Under the pieces are notes generated by a model. The model was not told the origin of the DNA, ran no database searches, and saw only the letters and a list, made by a program, of their open reading frames with translations. A stretch of 64,000 nt of DNA from Tilletia caries. Taxonomy: Eukaryota > Basidiomycota > Exobasidiomycetes > Tilletiales > Tilletiaceae. Each line of letters begins with the position of its first letter. The stretch's first letter is position 1. A program made the position numbers and the translations under genes. Shown here piece by piece: positions 37,002 to 49,910 of this stretch. The stretch is from assembly GCA_032718865.1 (NCBI GenBank), contig JALUTQ010000004.1:1302001-1366000 (forward strand), given 5' to 3'.

Positions 37002-40000
37002 ATGTCGGACGTACCAGGACCATCGAGTCCACCCAACGCTGGCGCAGAAACTGGCGCTGATCGCTCTTCTGACCGCACCAGCATCGCAGTCCCTTCGTCG
37101 TCATCGTCCGTCCCAGCGCCTGCTCATCCATCCTTGGGCGGCTTTCCGTCTGAGCAGCTATCAACAGCGATCTCGCACCTACCAACAAGTCCTACATCAG
37201 GCCTAATATCACACCCTCCTCCACCAGCCCTCGACCGATATGCGATAGCAACTCGTCGCAACATTACTCCGATCTCCATTCTCTCGCCCCCTTCCTCCAC
37301 GGCATTCAGCCCGACCTCCTCCAGTTCCATCTTCTCCGCCAGCATAGGTCCCGCTCCCGATGAGATTCCCATGCTACGGAGCAGCTCACGAACTACCTTC
37401 GCCCCGACGGGCGAGCTCCTCATCGACGGTCTGGGCGTGGACGGAAGGGATCTCAGGAAGGGCGAGATGGGCTGGGCGGAGCCATTCTCTCCCATCCTGC
37501 TTACCTCTCCAATAACCCGCCGGTTCTCGACCCGGCCAAATCTTGACCCTGTCAACGGCTCCCTCCCGGCAGCTTCCACGAGCGTAGTTGGAGTTCCTGC
37601 AGGAGCCACTTTGCCAACATACCTTTCGCCTCCAACCGCTGCTGTACCGCTTCCTGATGTCGGCGCCTCTGACATTTTCCCGCCAGATGTCTATGGCACA
37701 TGCGGGATATCCGGCTGTCAAGCCGCGGAGGGAGGGCCGTCGCAAGTCAACACTAGCCTGGGCATTAGCGCTATCACCATCTATGACATCGTAGAGAGAA
37801 GAACATGTAGACCAATCTCATTACGTACGTCCAACCCCCCTTACACAAGCACACCTATTGCTCAGCACACTGATCCGCTTTCCTAACCTTTGCAGAGGAC
37901 TTGAGACAACATCTTCTTGCACAGAGAACACTTCACCGAGCCGATCCCAACGCAGTCTTTGGAAAGAAGATGCAACTTCCAGATCTCGCATTACTCGGCG
38001 GTGCTTCCGATTTACCCAACGACAGTTCATTCCTAGACTGGAACCGCGACGGAGATCCAGAGAAAACAGTCGCGAATTCCGTCAGCAGCGTTGCTGGCCC
38101 CAGTCGAAAAGCTCCATGGTCATCGGCCGGGAAGCTGATCGGCAAGCCGGACAAACTTGCTCGTTCAAACACTACTGGCGATGAGGTGGATGCTCTCGAC
38201 TTTGTTGCCGTTTTCAATCGATACAATCGGATGTTCCAGGCGCTATCGAAGGCGCAAAAACTACGAAGTCCACATCCAGCAGTCTTCGCAACACCCGCGG
38301 AAGGGCCAGCCCAGCAACGGGCGAAAGGCGACCTTGACGGGGCAGTGACTATCGAAGTTGCTGTTCGCTCAACACCCCATGACTTCCTCGATCGTTCTGA
38401 CTCGCACCTCACAAATCTCGGGACGACAGACCAACACAGCACTCTCCACACACGCAAAGAGATTACCCTCTTTCCTGCCATCCAACCTCTCCGCCAGCAA
38501 TTTGACGAAATCCTTCAGCGGTTTCTGGGTCAGGTCAGCGATGGAAGCGAGATCGGCAGTCCGACAGATGCGGAAAAGGACGAGATCCTGGGCCGAGGGG
38601 GCGATAAAGACGGGCGTTCAAAACGGCCGAAATCCAGTTCGAAGCGGTTGCGGTGGATGATCGATATCGGCTTACTCTCGGAGGAGCAGATCGCGCTTGC
38701 CCTTTCGGAGGCAGAGATCACCACGCACCCACAAGTCTTGGCTCCCCTAGCCGATAAAGTGGCTGACTACCTCAACGACCACGTTGTGCCCGAATTCTTG
38801 AGCGGGTCCACGAGCAACCTGAGCAAGGCCACCCAACTGGGTCGTCTCACCATCGGACTCATCTGTACGGTCCTCGCCATCATATTCACCATCATGTTGT
38901 GCGTCAACCCGAGTCCGTTCCGGCCTCAGCCAACCCCGCAAAACCCCGAACCAGACGTCTCGCGGTGGTGGATACTGTTTACTGCACCGCTTTGGTGCGC
39001 CGGGGTCGGATATGTGCTTGCAGCGTGGACTGGGGTCTGCGTCTGGTTAACAATCAGAGGAAACCACGAGCATGGGGACGCTGGCGGAGAGACCCTCTCT
39101 GAGGTCGACTGGGTGGCGATGATGGAGGAGGAGGACGCAAACCGTGCTGGCGAAGGGGCGCTTTTGGGCAGAGTTTTGAGCTCGACCGACCCCGCTCTGC
39201 CGTGGAAGAGGGCTGACCGGAAGAGCCTGATGGCTCCCGAACTCGCCAATCTGCTTCGACGCTTCATCTTTCTCAAGCCCCTGCCTGTCGCTGGACCCAG
39301 TACGTCTGGCCGGGGTACACTCACTCTGGCGATGGGTGAGGCTGAGATGAACGGCTCTCCGTCGGTCAGGAAGGGCGCGAGCCCTCCGACACTGGCCCTC
39401 CAGCACTCGAAAGATCCCTTGGACGGTCGGTTCTCCCCCACGTTGAGCCGTGTCATCTCGACCAGTGGTGGGCCTTCGAGCGCGACCAAGCTAGAGCCAC
39501 TGAACGAGGCGAAGAGTGTTACATTTGAGCGGTCTTTCTCTTCGTCGGGTGCAGCGATGTCCAGCATCGGTCAGGTGGCGAGTGGGCTTCCTGGTCGCGG
39601 TGAAAACGATGCTGGAGCGATAAAGACCCCGGTCACACGTCAAATGTCTTATTTCCCAACCAGCTTTACCAGCCCAACCAGCTTGTCACCCGCCGATCGT
39701 CACTCGAACACTTCCACGCCCGCACAGGCTCTGCGTCCAGGATCTCCCAACATGGGCGAGTTGTGGAGGACAACGTCCGCATCGGCAATGTCGAACAGTG
39801 GGATGCCCGTGTTGCCTGCCGTCAGCGTCAAGTCGAAGAAATTTCCCGGCTTTCCCGTTGCAGTTGGGATGGTGCAGACGAACTCGTCCAGCGGTGTCAA
39901 TGCGCCAGCCTCGTCAGGTTCCGGGGGCTTCTTCCACTCTTCCCCGTCCGCCCAGCGATCCCATAGTATCATTGCTCCGTTCGCCTCGACGAGCGCCATG

Positions 40001-40294
40001 GTCCTGGAGCCGTCCTCCTCTCGCGCTCCTTCTTTCGCCCAAACCGACGCTGGCGTCGCATATGCAGCCTCGCTTTACAACATGACCACCTGTGCGCCCC
40101 CGCAACCCGCCCCTCGTCGATTGCTCTCAGCCTTTTGGGTGTCGGTCCGCCGATGGACTGGATTCGCGGTCAACACGAAGCCGGTGCTCGATTCACGGGT
40201 CAGGGTGGCGCAGCAGCGGGCTGCGATGCAAAGTCTGGCCATCTGCAGTGCGGCGACATTGGTCATCATGGTGATGATTACCGCCTTGCCGTAG
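37002..40294 (+). CDS. RAX1-like RGS-domain membrane protein
   Basis: Exons 37002-37824 and 37896-40294 join in frame to about 1073 residues. Upstream in-frame codons begin only with TTG, so ATG 37002 is chosen. The first ~260 residues are Ser/Pro-rich. LGISAITIYDIVERRTCRPI followed by LQDLRQHLLAQRTLHR starts an RGS-like domain, which continues through FVAVFNRYNRMFQAL and LFPAIQPLRQQFDEILQRFL to EEQIALALSEAEITTHPQVL. Two membrane segments follow (LGRLTIGLICTVLAIIFTIML and WWILFTAPLWCAGVGYVLAA), then a long disordered cytoplasmic insert. A third membrane segment lies at the C-terminus, after TKPVLDSRVRVAQQ. This RGS plus three-helix layout fits Rax1, which with Rax2 marks bud sites. Family assignment rests on layout and is moderately sure. 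Confidence 0.7.
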
Positions 40295-40873
40295 AAGGCC
40301 AGTCCCATGACGGCTTCAGTCCCGGTTCCCATTCGATGACTTGGGCATCACTGTACCGCGGGCTATTCCAGGTGCACCTTTTCGACCGCCCTGTCACCGT
40401 CGCTTCAACCACTGGTCATCCTCTCTTCAAGAATTCTCCCATCGCTGATATTTTGCACCGTTATCATCACCCCTTTACACGCATTATACTTATACAGCAC
40501 GACCATCTCTCCCTGGGTCTCTTTCGTCACGGATGCTTTGCGGTCTGCTCATTCACAAGAGCTAAGCTCGCGGGTCTTAATTCCTCTTCTTTTGCATTAT
40601 TAATGTCGGTCCCTTTTCTTGTACACACAGTGGTTTTCCTTTGCAAGTCATCTGGTTCAAAGGCTGTCAGCCGCGATGTTCTATCCGTCGCAGCTCCTGT
40701 GCTGTCAACATCGTCGTGTGTGATGTGATGCCTGCGATGGGAGGTCGTGAATTGAGAGTTGGGTCCATTGGCCACTTCTTGTTTCTCGCCGGCTGTCCCC
40801 TGTCTTCCACCACCAACACGCACACAACCACACGCAGGAATCAGGCACCAGGAAGACTCGCAGAGAACAGAGA
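40295..40873. other. intergenic region between the RAX1-like and Ser-rich genes
   Basis: 3' flank of the RAX1-like gene and likely promoter and leader of the next gene. No separate gene is supported. Confidence 0.4.
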
Positions 40874-43800
40874 ATGGGCCTCCAGGACTCGCTGTTGGCC
40901 AGTGGCATAGTGATGCGGTGGGTATGTGTATTCCCGTGTGTAGCGTCCTCCTCAACGGCTTTCGGTCGCCCCCAAGTCTCCCATCGTCCCAGATTCAGCG
41001 CTCGCTCGACCGGAACATGAAGACGTTGGACAGGCGCCAAGATGAAGACGAGATCTCATGGTTTGTACAGCGGTTCTGGAGCTGGTTGCCGGTCCTTGCA
41101 GTGCGGCGCAGATGGCCAGAGAGAGTAACATCTCGTATGTAGCCTGACTACTGACTACTGACTACTGACGCCGAGCGCTTCGAAAGCCGTAGCGGCAAGC
41201 TCTCTCACTACTCACTGGGCTTACCGTCACGAGAGTGAGGATGCCCGCTGCTAGAGCTCTAGGCTGACCGAACCTTTGCAGTCAATGCACTCAGTGTTGA
41301 GAGTACATGTTTCCGGCCTTTTCATGTTGTTGAGGACGACAATATCGACATCGACATCGACGGCAGGCTCATCCTCTGTCCTTCGCTCACGCTCCCTTTC
41401 TCTTTTCTCTGTTCTCGCTACTTTGCTTTCCTCACAGGCGCAGGTCGTCAAACATTATTTCTTTCATTCTTTTCATCAGCAACGGAGCAGCAGGGCTGCA
41501 ATCATACTGCTTAGGTCTCAGGACGGACAGGATCCAGTCGGACAACCCCTTGGTACGCCGGCGCTCCTCAAGAAGAAGGTATCCTTCCCAATAGAGCCTT
41601 CCCGCTGGACGACAAGTATTCACGCGGTGTACAAAAAGAGCCACAGGAGCGCACCGGGGCCAGACGCCTCTGGCGACTCGAATGGGTGGTCGTCTGTACC
41701 TTCCACATCTCAAGATTTCAACAAGATGCCCGTGGCAAGCAGTAGAGGTCCATATCACCCACCTCCACCAAAAAGACCTCCTCCGCCTCCGCCTACCTCC
41801 CAGTACCACAAGGCTTTATTGCCAACAGCGGGGCAAGGAAGTGGGGGAAGCGGTAATGGCGGAGGTAGCGGGAACGGAATTCGAACCGCAAGTGGCCCGG
41901 CACGGGTATCGGCTGCTCAGGCACTTGCTCAGGCCGGCATTCAGCGGTGCGATGCCGTTCCGATGAACGAAGCTTGGTCACGGTACGGGTTTCGCGCAGC
42001 AAATCAGCATGAGCACATTGGTGGGGATGGGTTTGGAGGAGCAGGAGGGCCGGCGACGATGGATGTGGGTGCGTATGATATATCTTCCCGTGCAGGGAGT
42101 GTCGTGGCCATGAGTTCTTCGCAAGTTGCAGCTTCGCGTGTGGGCGCTCATGACCATTCGCGTTCTGGAGCCATACATCCCACATCTTCAATGGTCCCTC
42201 CGCGACCAGGAAGCGTGGCGCCGACGTTGCGGGAGCTCCCTTGGTCAAGCCCGCCGTTATCGGCAAGCGGATCAACAGCGTCTCGACGCGGTCTGATGCG
42301 TCCACCAGATCGCTCAGGAACGCCTATGACGTATCGCCGAGGGCCGCCCTCTATCCATCAACGAGGTCCGAGTCGAGTAACGTCTCTGGCCCACTCTTCC
42401 TCGTCCAGACATCCGATCCAGGGCGAGCCGTCATTCTCGCCACAGTACAAGCCATCAGGCCTCAGTCAACAGCAAGTTTGGCGTCAGAGTGTTCCAACAC
42501 TATACGAGCAGAGTCCCTCTACTTCAGCAGCCAAAATGCACGAGCGCATGCTACAGCAGCAGTGGGCCAATCATCGAAGCAGTACGCCACAGCTCTACCA
42601 ACAATATTCCCAACCTCAGCGCGATGTGTCCAACTCCAACCACCACCACCAACAAGCCAGACACGCTCAACCCCTTCGCCAAGCCTTTGGAGCTCCAACG
42701 ATGCTTCCTGCAGCTGCCCTACCTGGTGGGTCGGTCAGTAGACAGGGTAGCTCCTACTCGCACAGCACCACCTCATCAGTCAGCGTAGCCTCCATCCTCA
42801 GCGGGCCCCTGAAACTCAAGCCGGGCCAGCTTGTTCCCAAGTTTCTTTCCTCTGCTACAGGATCGTGCTCGTCATCAGACGTTTCAGGGTCCCCACCCGG
42901 ATCGAGGATGATGAGCTTCAATGATCAGAGGTGGCAGCCCAACCCACGTCCCGGGAAAGTCCATTCACCCCCTCGTGCGGTCCTGGCAGATCCGCCGAAC
43001 GCCGTGCCACGGATAAGGCTTCGTGGTGAGTGTTTGTACGGATCAGACTGTTACAGTGATCGAGTCCTGCTCACGTCGACACAATCTCTGCAGTGGCCAA
43101 CCCTTCATCGACGACATCTTCACGCCAGCGCCCTCGCATGCCGCCAAAGCAGTTGTCGACCAGCTCTGAAGATACGCTTCAAGGCCCGGATGACCAGATC
43201 GCAGAGTTAATCAGCCTTTACCGAAATCGTTCGGTCCGGCAGTCTACAAAGTCGCGACCGAGTAGAGCATCCACACCCAACTCTGCCTCTCGATCGTTGT
43301 CTAAGCACAGCTTACGCAGTGTAGAGATCACCTCGGACGGCGAGTCGATGTCGAAGACGCAGAGACATCTTGGGCTGGGTATCGCATTTGTGCAGGGATA
43401 TACAGGAAGGCGTAATGCGTCCGCCTGCGTGACTGCTGCAGCTGCAGCGGCTCGTGCCAGAGTGCAGGCGCGAAGGACAGGGAAGGCCTTGGACTCCTCG
43501 TTGGCGGACCTTCTGGCGCCAGAGGATTTCGTGCCTCCGGAGCGGAGGAGCTCATTGGTCCGCACGCACGATCCACCCGTGGGCCCGATCAGTCCCAGCC
43601 CTTCTTCTCCGCCCGGCCGGCGCAGTAACGCCGCCAGCAAGGAGGCAGCACCGAACGCACTGTCGGCGGCAAAGGATCCAAGTCGCCAACCCAAGTCGGA
43701 GCGGAAACAGCAGGCAAAGCCAAAGTCGAGCAAAGGGAAGCTGCTCAAAGATCTTTCCACCGAACAACGTCTCTCGCCACAGATTGGATCCGAGCTCGAG

Positions 43801-45570
43801 GCGGTTTTACGCATGATGCGGACTCCCTCTGTGAGGAAAGCCGGTCAAGAAATCGACTTCACCGACGAGCGTGTCTTCTCTGAGCCGGGCACGTCGGGTT
43901 TGCTTGCGGAGGCGAGGGCAGAACGGACCATCATTGCTCGTCAGCCCATCTCTTCTGCATCTTCAGCGAAGAAGCAGAAGGGGGAAACGAAACGGTCCGC
44001 TCCATTGCGGAAACCGATCAGCACGCCAACCTTGCCTTTGGTGGGCATCACCTCTTCAGGGGCCGTTGGCAGGCAAACATTCGCGAAAGCGGGTTCGGGC
44101 CTGGCTTCGAACCGCTTCGGGCTGGGATCAGAGTCTGCTGGGACGGTGGCTCCTCTTCGGATCCGTCCAAAGCTCGCAGCGGGCTCGCCCATGTTGCGCA
44201 TCAGCAGCAAGAGCGTCTCGAAGAACACGATCACCCCTCAAGCTTCCCTCGCGAACTCGAGATCCTCAACTCCATCAAGACCTCGTGGCAAGCTTCCGAC
44301 GTCAGCGAGTACGACGGGGAAGAAACTGAAGTCCGGACCTCCTTCACTGAGCACTCGATCTTCCAATATCTCCATGGCCACAACGGCGAGGAAGGCAGGT
44401 CGGATGCCCACGAGTCAGAGCATGAAGACGACCGCCTCAAAAGCATCGGTGTCGGTGTACTCGCAGCAATCGGCCTCTCGGTCTCCCTCCGTACTGTCCG
44501 ATGCAGAAGGATTCGACGACAGTGCGAGTGCGATGCGGGTAGTCGAACATGCGCTGGCGAAAGCGTTACGGGGAGGCGTCTCCTCTGACTCGCTCGGTGA
44601 ATCTACATCTGTCGAATTTAACAGCGAGGACATGGTCGGTATGGACTCTCTATCGTCCTCTACATCATCAGCCACGCTCATGCGAATGTCGTCGTCGTCG
44701 TCCTCCTCGGCCGCTTCGGACGACACCGTGGCCGAAGGTCCACAGATGAAGGGTCTCATCGCGAAGCTGGACAAAGCGGCATCGAGAAGCATGCAACTCT
44801 CAGCTTCTACACTGTCGAATAACTCATGCCTGACGACGACAACGACGCGCTCGAGACTTCGCCCTCCCCAGGCTCGCATGATCGATTTACCAGACCTGTC
44901 GTATTTGTCAGCCATGTCGAAGTCCAGCTCGAGAACTTCCAATGCCACCAACAGGGCCGAGGCTACTCGAACGACGGCAACGACGAGGGCCGCTAAAGCG
45001 GTGCATTCCCGTTTGGCCGCGCTGTCGATGGAGCCCAGCACATCTACGAGCAGCATGCGGACAACTACATCCACAACCTCCTCTTCTCTCGGCTCCATCC
45101 CGCGCTCTTCCGCACCCAAGACACGAGGACTGCCCACATCCAATCTCGGGCCCTCCCGTCACCTTCCCAAAGGTAGCATCCCTTGCTCACGAGACGCCTC
45201 ATCGACAACGAAGGCAAGCACGAGCGAGGTTCCGTATAGCCGCCCTCGCCCGCGGGCGGACATGAACCCGCTCGTCAATGTGGCCGGTCGCCGGTTCATG
45301 AGAGGGGAGGACAATGTCGACGACGACGAAGAGATGGAGCTGAGAGGAGGCTCCAGAGTGGCAGATCCATCTCGTCCGGGATCCGCTTGGACGATGAGGA
45401 GTACCATGAACAGCTACAGCAGTGCTGGTGTTTCTGTCGCGGGCTCATCGGGTACGGGGACGGGGGCGAGCCGGCTGCCTGTTCCGGTGCGCAAGCGTGG
45501 GATGCTCCCGCCTTCGAAACTTGTCCATCAGATGCGGCTCGCGACTGCTGTTGCCGCTGCGGCTTCCTGA
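40874..45570 (+). CDS. long Ser-rich disordered protein, family not recognised; 5' exons provisional
   Basis: The body lies in two long exons joined in frame at 43025/43094, with stop at 45568-45570. It is Ser/Pro/Gln-rich and mostly disordered, with poly-Pro (PPPPKRPPPPPP) and many SR/RS-type and TPS-type stretches. Upstream, ATG 40874 starts a short exon (to 40921, GTATGT donor) that joins in phase to 40993-41134 (LDRRQDEDEISWFVQRFWSW) and then to sequence from 41282 (LNALSVESTCFRPFHVVEDD). These read like conserved protein, but I could not settle the splice between about 41390 and 41520. The 5' exons may therefore be a separate small gene. A conserved-looking piece in the second half is QIAELISLYRNRSVRQ. 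The function is unknown. Confidence 0.55.
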
Positions 45571-46269
45571 AGAGGTTGGATTTTGTAGGAGGAATCCACG
45601 GGGGTGATAGTGGTCGGCGCGCAAAGCAACGGTTCACAGACTCGAAGGGTTCGCGGACAACGGGTCATCCCTCTCATCCTCATCTGAGCGATTGGGACGG
45701 GGACGATCCTCTCTACATGCTCTCGAGAACTTGGAGCTTTCTCCCAACCAACTTGTTTACCTCTAACCTTGCTTTGTCAAATGTAGTCACTCAATTCGAG
45801 TGGACGGAAACCTACATTTCTTTTCGCACTTGCTGTCCTTTTCCCTCTGCTCCACCGCTTCCGCAATCCATACCCTCTTTCAAACTCCCGCTAGGTTTCC
45901 ACACGAGGCTGACAGTGTCTGCGAAGAACAGGTAGGACGGCATGACTTTTGCGTGGTTTGCATCGATTTCCGATTGATTCATTGCTGTTGATGCTCTCAG
46001 CCTATAAACTTGATGATTAGTACTGCAGTTCATTTGAACATGGTCGTAAGACCCTCGGTACTCGCGCTCGCAGCTGTGTTGTGAGTTGTCTCAGACTTGA
46101 GGCTTGAGGCTTGAGGCTTGAGGCTTGAGGCTTGAGGCTTGAGGCTTGAGGCTTGAGGACGGAGGAAACATGGATTTGAGGATGTGAGAAGCCTGGACGT
46201 AATCCAAGTGGATGTGAAAGAGAAGATCTCAAGACCACCGTACGTCTTGTGCCGGCAGTCGTTCGAGGT
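45571..46269. other. intergenic region between convergent genes
   Basis: 3' flanks of the Ser-rich gene (+) and the secreted-protein gene (-). Apart from a 7-bp tandem repeat (46096-46158), nothing is seen. Confidence 0.45.
46096..46158 (+). repeat. 7-bp tandem repeat, nine copies of CTTGAGG
   Basis: Nine perfect head-to-tail copies, 63 bp, in the 3' flank of the secreted-protein gene. It is a minisatellite, likely to vary in length between strains. Confidence 0.9.
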
Positions 46270-46988
46270 TTAACCATCGGTGCCATAGTCACCACCCGTG
46301 GCATTGGCGAACAACAGTCCGCAAGCTCTCGAGTTGAAGTAGGGAGCTGGCGAAAAGAAGCCGCCCAGGGTCAGGAACTGTTCGGGTCCGTCGTCGGCCG
46401 AGGGGCACAACACAGTTAGGACGTCAGGCCCGAAAACGGCGCTGTAGCCCTCATATTGGGTGCTTGTGGCCAGTTGAAAGGTCTGGGTGAGGACCTTGGG
46501 GGTGTCGGTATACAGGCATCGTCGTTTGACCAAGCGCTGCTTGCCGCCTGTGTAAGAGAAAGTAAAATTGTCCATTCTCAGCCGTCGATGTGCATAGTTG
46601 GAGCGAGGGAGAAGGGGGGGGGGGGACGAAACTCACCAACGGAGAGCACCGTGATACAGTGAGTGTCATCCAAAGTCCGCGCTTGCAGAATGTTTACGCC
46701 GGATTCAAAGCCGCTCGTGTAATACTGGCCATTGCATTCGTGTGCCTTGATATGAGCGTACCCGGTCTGGTTGTGCGGCAGGCGAGCCATCGCCGATGCT
46801 CTCGTTCCATCGTCGAGGGTGATCCGCTTGTAGCCAAGGGTCTGGCTGCTTCCGTTCCGACTGGGAGTGAAGAGGTCGGCGTCAAGGCCAACGTAGGAAC
46901 TGCAGGAGATCTTGGGTCGCGAAGGCGTGGCAGCGGAGAGCGCTCCGAGTGCGCTCAGCAGATTGACGAGAGCGAACAACGGCAGCAT
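46270..46988 (-). CDS. small secreted Cys-containing protein
   Basis: Exons 46988-46637 and 46547-46270 join in frame to 209 residues. The N-terminus MLPLFALVNLLSALGALSAA is a clear signal peptide. The mature part has six cysteines (KISCSS, HECNG, THCIT, RRCLY, VLCPS, RACG), enough for three disulfides, and N-glycosylation sequons (NGS, NQT, NAT). I do not recognise a domain. It ends in a Gly/Asp-rich tail. Small secreted Cys-containing proteins in fungi include effectors and wall proteins, but nothing here shows which. Confidence 0.75.
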
Positions 46989-47716
46989 CTCTGGAGGATG
47001 GTAAGGGTGAAGGGGAGAAGCTGCTCGTGCAGAAGACGGGAAGGAAAGGTGTGAGCAAGAGGAAAGAATGGTTAGTGTTGCGCGTCCTTATATGCCAATT
47101 CGAGGGCCCATTACCCTCGCAGCATGTTCAAAAGACAGTTCTCCCTGCTACTGCAAGCTGGGGTGCTCCGTGCTGGGGCTCGGGAGCAGGCGGCAGGTCG
47201 AGGGCAGCCACTGGACGAGCCTGTGAGGATCTGAATGGGCGCATGTCCATTTGTGGCGGCCGCGGGCCGGGGCGTTCGAAGCGCGGGATCAAATGAAAAG
47301 ACCCCGCCGGGTAATCCTCATATCTCACATCCCGCATTTTATCAGCATGCAGCATGGTCCAATCGTGCTGATTCCTGCATCGCGTCGACTGCCAGGTTCG
47401 GATGTCCGGCGCAACTGCCAGAAGTTCTGCAGGAGAAAGTGAGCAGAGCCCCCGGGGGGGGGGGAGCGGGGAAGTGATGGAGTGCATGGAGGGGCGCGAA
47501 AATTATGGACGAGGCGTGAAGAACATGCTGAAGCACGAAGCATGAAGACCACCACATCGCTCCACACTTGCTCCCTCCGCGTTCCGCGACGGGCCCCCTT
47601 CAACCTCCAGAACGCGCGGGGGTAAAGCACAGAATGTACTACTGGTACAGATTTTGACCGGAAACCACAGATTGGTACACATCATGCGTTGATGCAGTAT
47701 ACATTTTTGGAAGAAA
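46989..47716. other. intergenic region upstream of the secreted-protein gene
   Basis: Probable promoter of the secreted-protein gene plus the 3' flank of TAM41. It contains a long G run near 47454-47464. ORFs are shadows. Confidence 0.4.
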
Positions 47717-49516
47717 TTACGTTGACGATGAAGATTGTCCCTGAGCTTTTGTTGTTGAAGAAGGAGCAGTGGCTTTTGTTGACGCTGTGGTGGACGAAGA
47801 TTCTGATGCTGATGATGATGCGTTTGACGACGATGACGAGCTCGATGTCGAAGCAGACGAGTCGTCGCTTTTTGCTGTTGACGAAGACGCTGATGAAGGC
47901 TCTTGAGATCGTCCCTCGAAATACTGGATGCCGGAGAAAGCAAGAAGATCGAAAAGGTCAGCAGGAGAGGAAGCGCGGCCAGGAATGGAAGCAACCCACT
48001 CACCTTGCCAATCTTGGCGCCCATATAACGCATCGTCCGGCCGAACCCTGCGGTGCATACCCCCTTAATACTCTGTGCCCAAGCAGGTCCACGCACAATC
48101 GACCCTATACTCTGCAAGATGACCTGATCCAGATCCTTCTGCTTCTCCACCGCAGCCCAGAACTCGAGCGTGTCTGGATCAGACGAGCGCGAATTGGCCG
48201 AGCTCTCGCGTTCCTCTGGCGAATCGCGATCTTCCGATGTTGGACCGGAGGCTTGGGAGATGTCTCCGGTGTTCTTGTCGAGCGTGGCGCGAGAGGGAAG
48301 ATGCTCGACTCGCCTGAGTTTTTCGGATTCTTTGGAGAGCGAGAGCTTGAGGAAGGCTGGGTCGAGTTGTGGTTGCGACGTGTAGTGTGCTTGGATATGC
48401 CTTCGCAGATTGAGGGGCAAACGGATGAGGTGTTCGAGACGGCGCTGCGGCGAGTTCTCTTGCTGTTGGAATAGAGGGAGATGAGTAAGAAGAGGCAAAG
48501 GATACCCAGGTATCACATATACTCACGCGTAATAGAAAGCGATCTTCGCGCCCTTCGCGCACCTCGAGGGTGCCTAAACTGCGAATAAGGCCGCCATAGA
48601 GACGCCGGAAAGAGTGTCGCTGACCGAGAACGATGTTGCGGACCTTGTTCACGTTCTCTGCGCCAGGGACCTGCATTCGGAAATCGCCAGTGTAAGAGAG
48701 GGAGGCAATCCTGGTGAAGAGTTCGACTTCGGAGAAAGTCTCGGGCATAAGAAGGAGCGAGGTGCGGAGTGCTGAGGAGAGGTTGACCTGTTGAGCGAGA
48801 CGGACGCGTGGGTGGGAGAGAAGGAGTGCGACGGGTTTGTGCATTCGGCCAGAGACGTAGAGGGTGTCCCAGTCGAGTAGGTCCTTACAGAGTCTGTCGA
48901 TATCGATGACGCCGTACTTGGCGAGTTCGCCATTGAGCTGGACATAAGGATGATACCATACGCCTGCGCCTGCATGCTGAACCTTTCTGAGAAGATATCC
49001 GGCGCCAGCGAGGCGGGCCATGCGGGAGTAATGCTGCGGGAAATGCTGCATATTCATGGCATGCCAGTGTTGCGGGTGGTTAACGGCCAGGATGAGATCG
49101 ACCATCTTGCCCTTTTGGGGTTCGGATCGGGAGGCCAGTGGGCGGACAGCATGTTCGGGCCCTGCCTGGACCTGTGGGAAGACACCAGAACCGTAGGCGA
49201 ACGCAAACTGGATTGGCGTGGGCGGGAAGAGGAGGAACGAGGAGAGGAGGCCATTGAGACGAGTAAGCATTTCGGTTTCGAGCGGGAGGACCTGGTTGGA
49301 GCCGAAGCTGGGCGGGAACGAAGCCGACGCGGCTGCAATGGAGGTCTCATTGTGGTTCGCCAGAGGCGGTATGCGCGGATGACCCGGGGCCAAGCTGGAA
49401 TCAGTTGCGTATGTGCGCCGAGGTTGAAGGAGTGCGGCGCTGTGCCAGGAGGAGAAGCATTCCGTGCTCGCTGACCGACGCAACGACGCTGCTGACTTTA
49501 CGACCGACCGGGACAT
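47717..49516 (-). CDS. TAM41: TAM41, mitochondrial CDP-diacylglycerol synthase
   Basis: Exons 49516-48527, 48462-48004 and 47923-47717 join in frame to about 551 residues. A basic, Ser/Ala-rich N-terminus (MSRSVVKSAASLRRSA ... PRRTYATDS) suits mitochondrial import. Tam41 motifs follow: FAFAYGSGVFPQ (nucleotidyltransferase GS), MVDLILAVNHPQHWHAMNM with the catalytic Asp, GAGVWYHPYV, GVIDIDRLCKDLLDWDTLYV, GQRHSFRRLYGGLIRSLG and LIRLPLNLRRHI. The enzyme makes CDP-diacylglycerol from phosphatidic acid and CTP at the matrix side of the inner membrane, the first step towards cardiolipin. A third exon adds a ~65-residue Ser-rich tail not needed for the fold. It is divergent from the FGGY kinase gene. 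Confidence 0.92.
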
Positions 49517-49910
49517 GGATGGACGCGCACCGGGAGCGGGACCTCAGTCAGAGCAGGCAAGTGGTGATCAAGTCGACGTTGAGGTTGCGACTGTAGATGG
49601 ATACGAAGGGAGGGAGGAGAGGGGAGAGGAGAGGAGATGGTGGAGACTGGAGAGCAGGCAGGAAGAAAGGTCAGCTCAGAGTTCAGACCGCATACATTCA
49701 CATCTTTTCACGCTTCCTTCCCGACCCGACATGAGGACGCCGCGCCGCATGCACGATGACATGCTCGCCGCTTCCCTTTGTCTTCGGCCACCTCCTGCTC
49801 GCCGTCGTGGCTTGTGGTCATCCAGATGAGGGCGAGGGCGAGAGAAGACCGCACAAACCACCAGCACCACCCCCTGTTACATACCCCTTGAGATCCACAC
49901 ACAGCCCAGC
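49517..49910. promoter_or_regulatory. divergent promoter region, TAM41 and FGGY kinase genes
   Basis: A 394-bp spacer between two divergent ATGs, with a purine-rich tract (about 49605-49660). No specific factor site is called. Confidence 0.35.

Noticed and set aside
46096..46158. CTTGAGG repeat as an interstitial telomere
   Set aside because: The unit does not match TTAGGG or its known variants.
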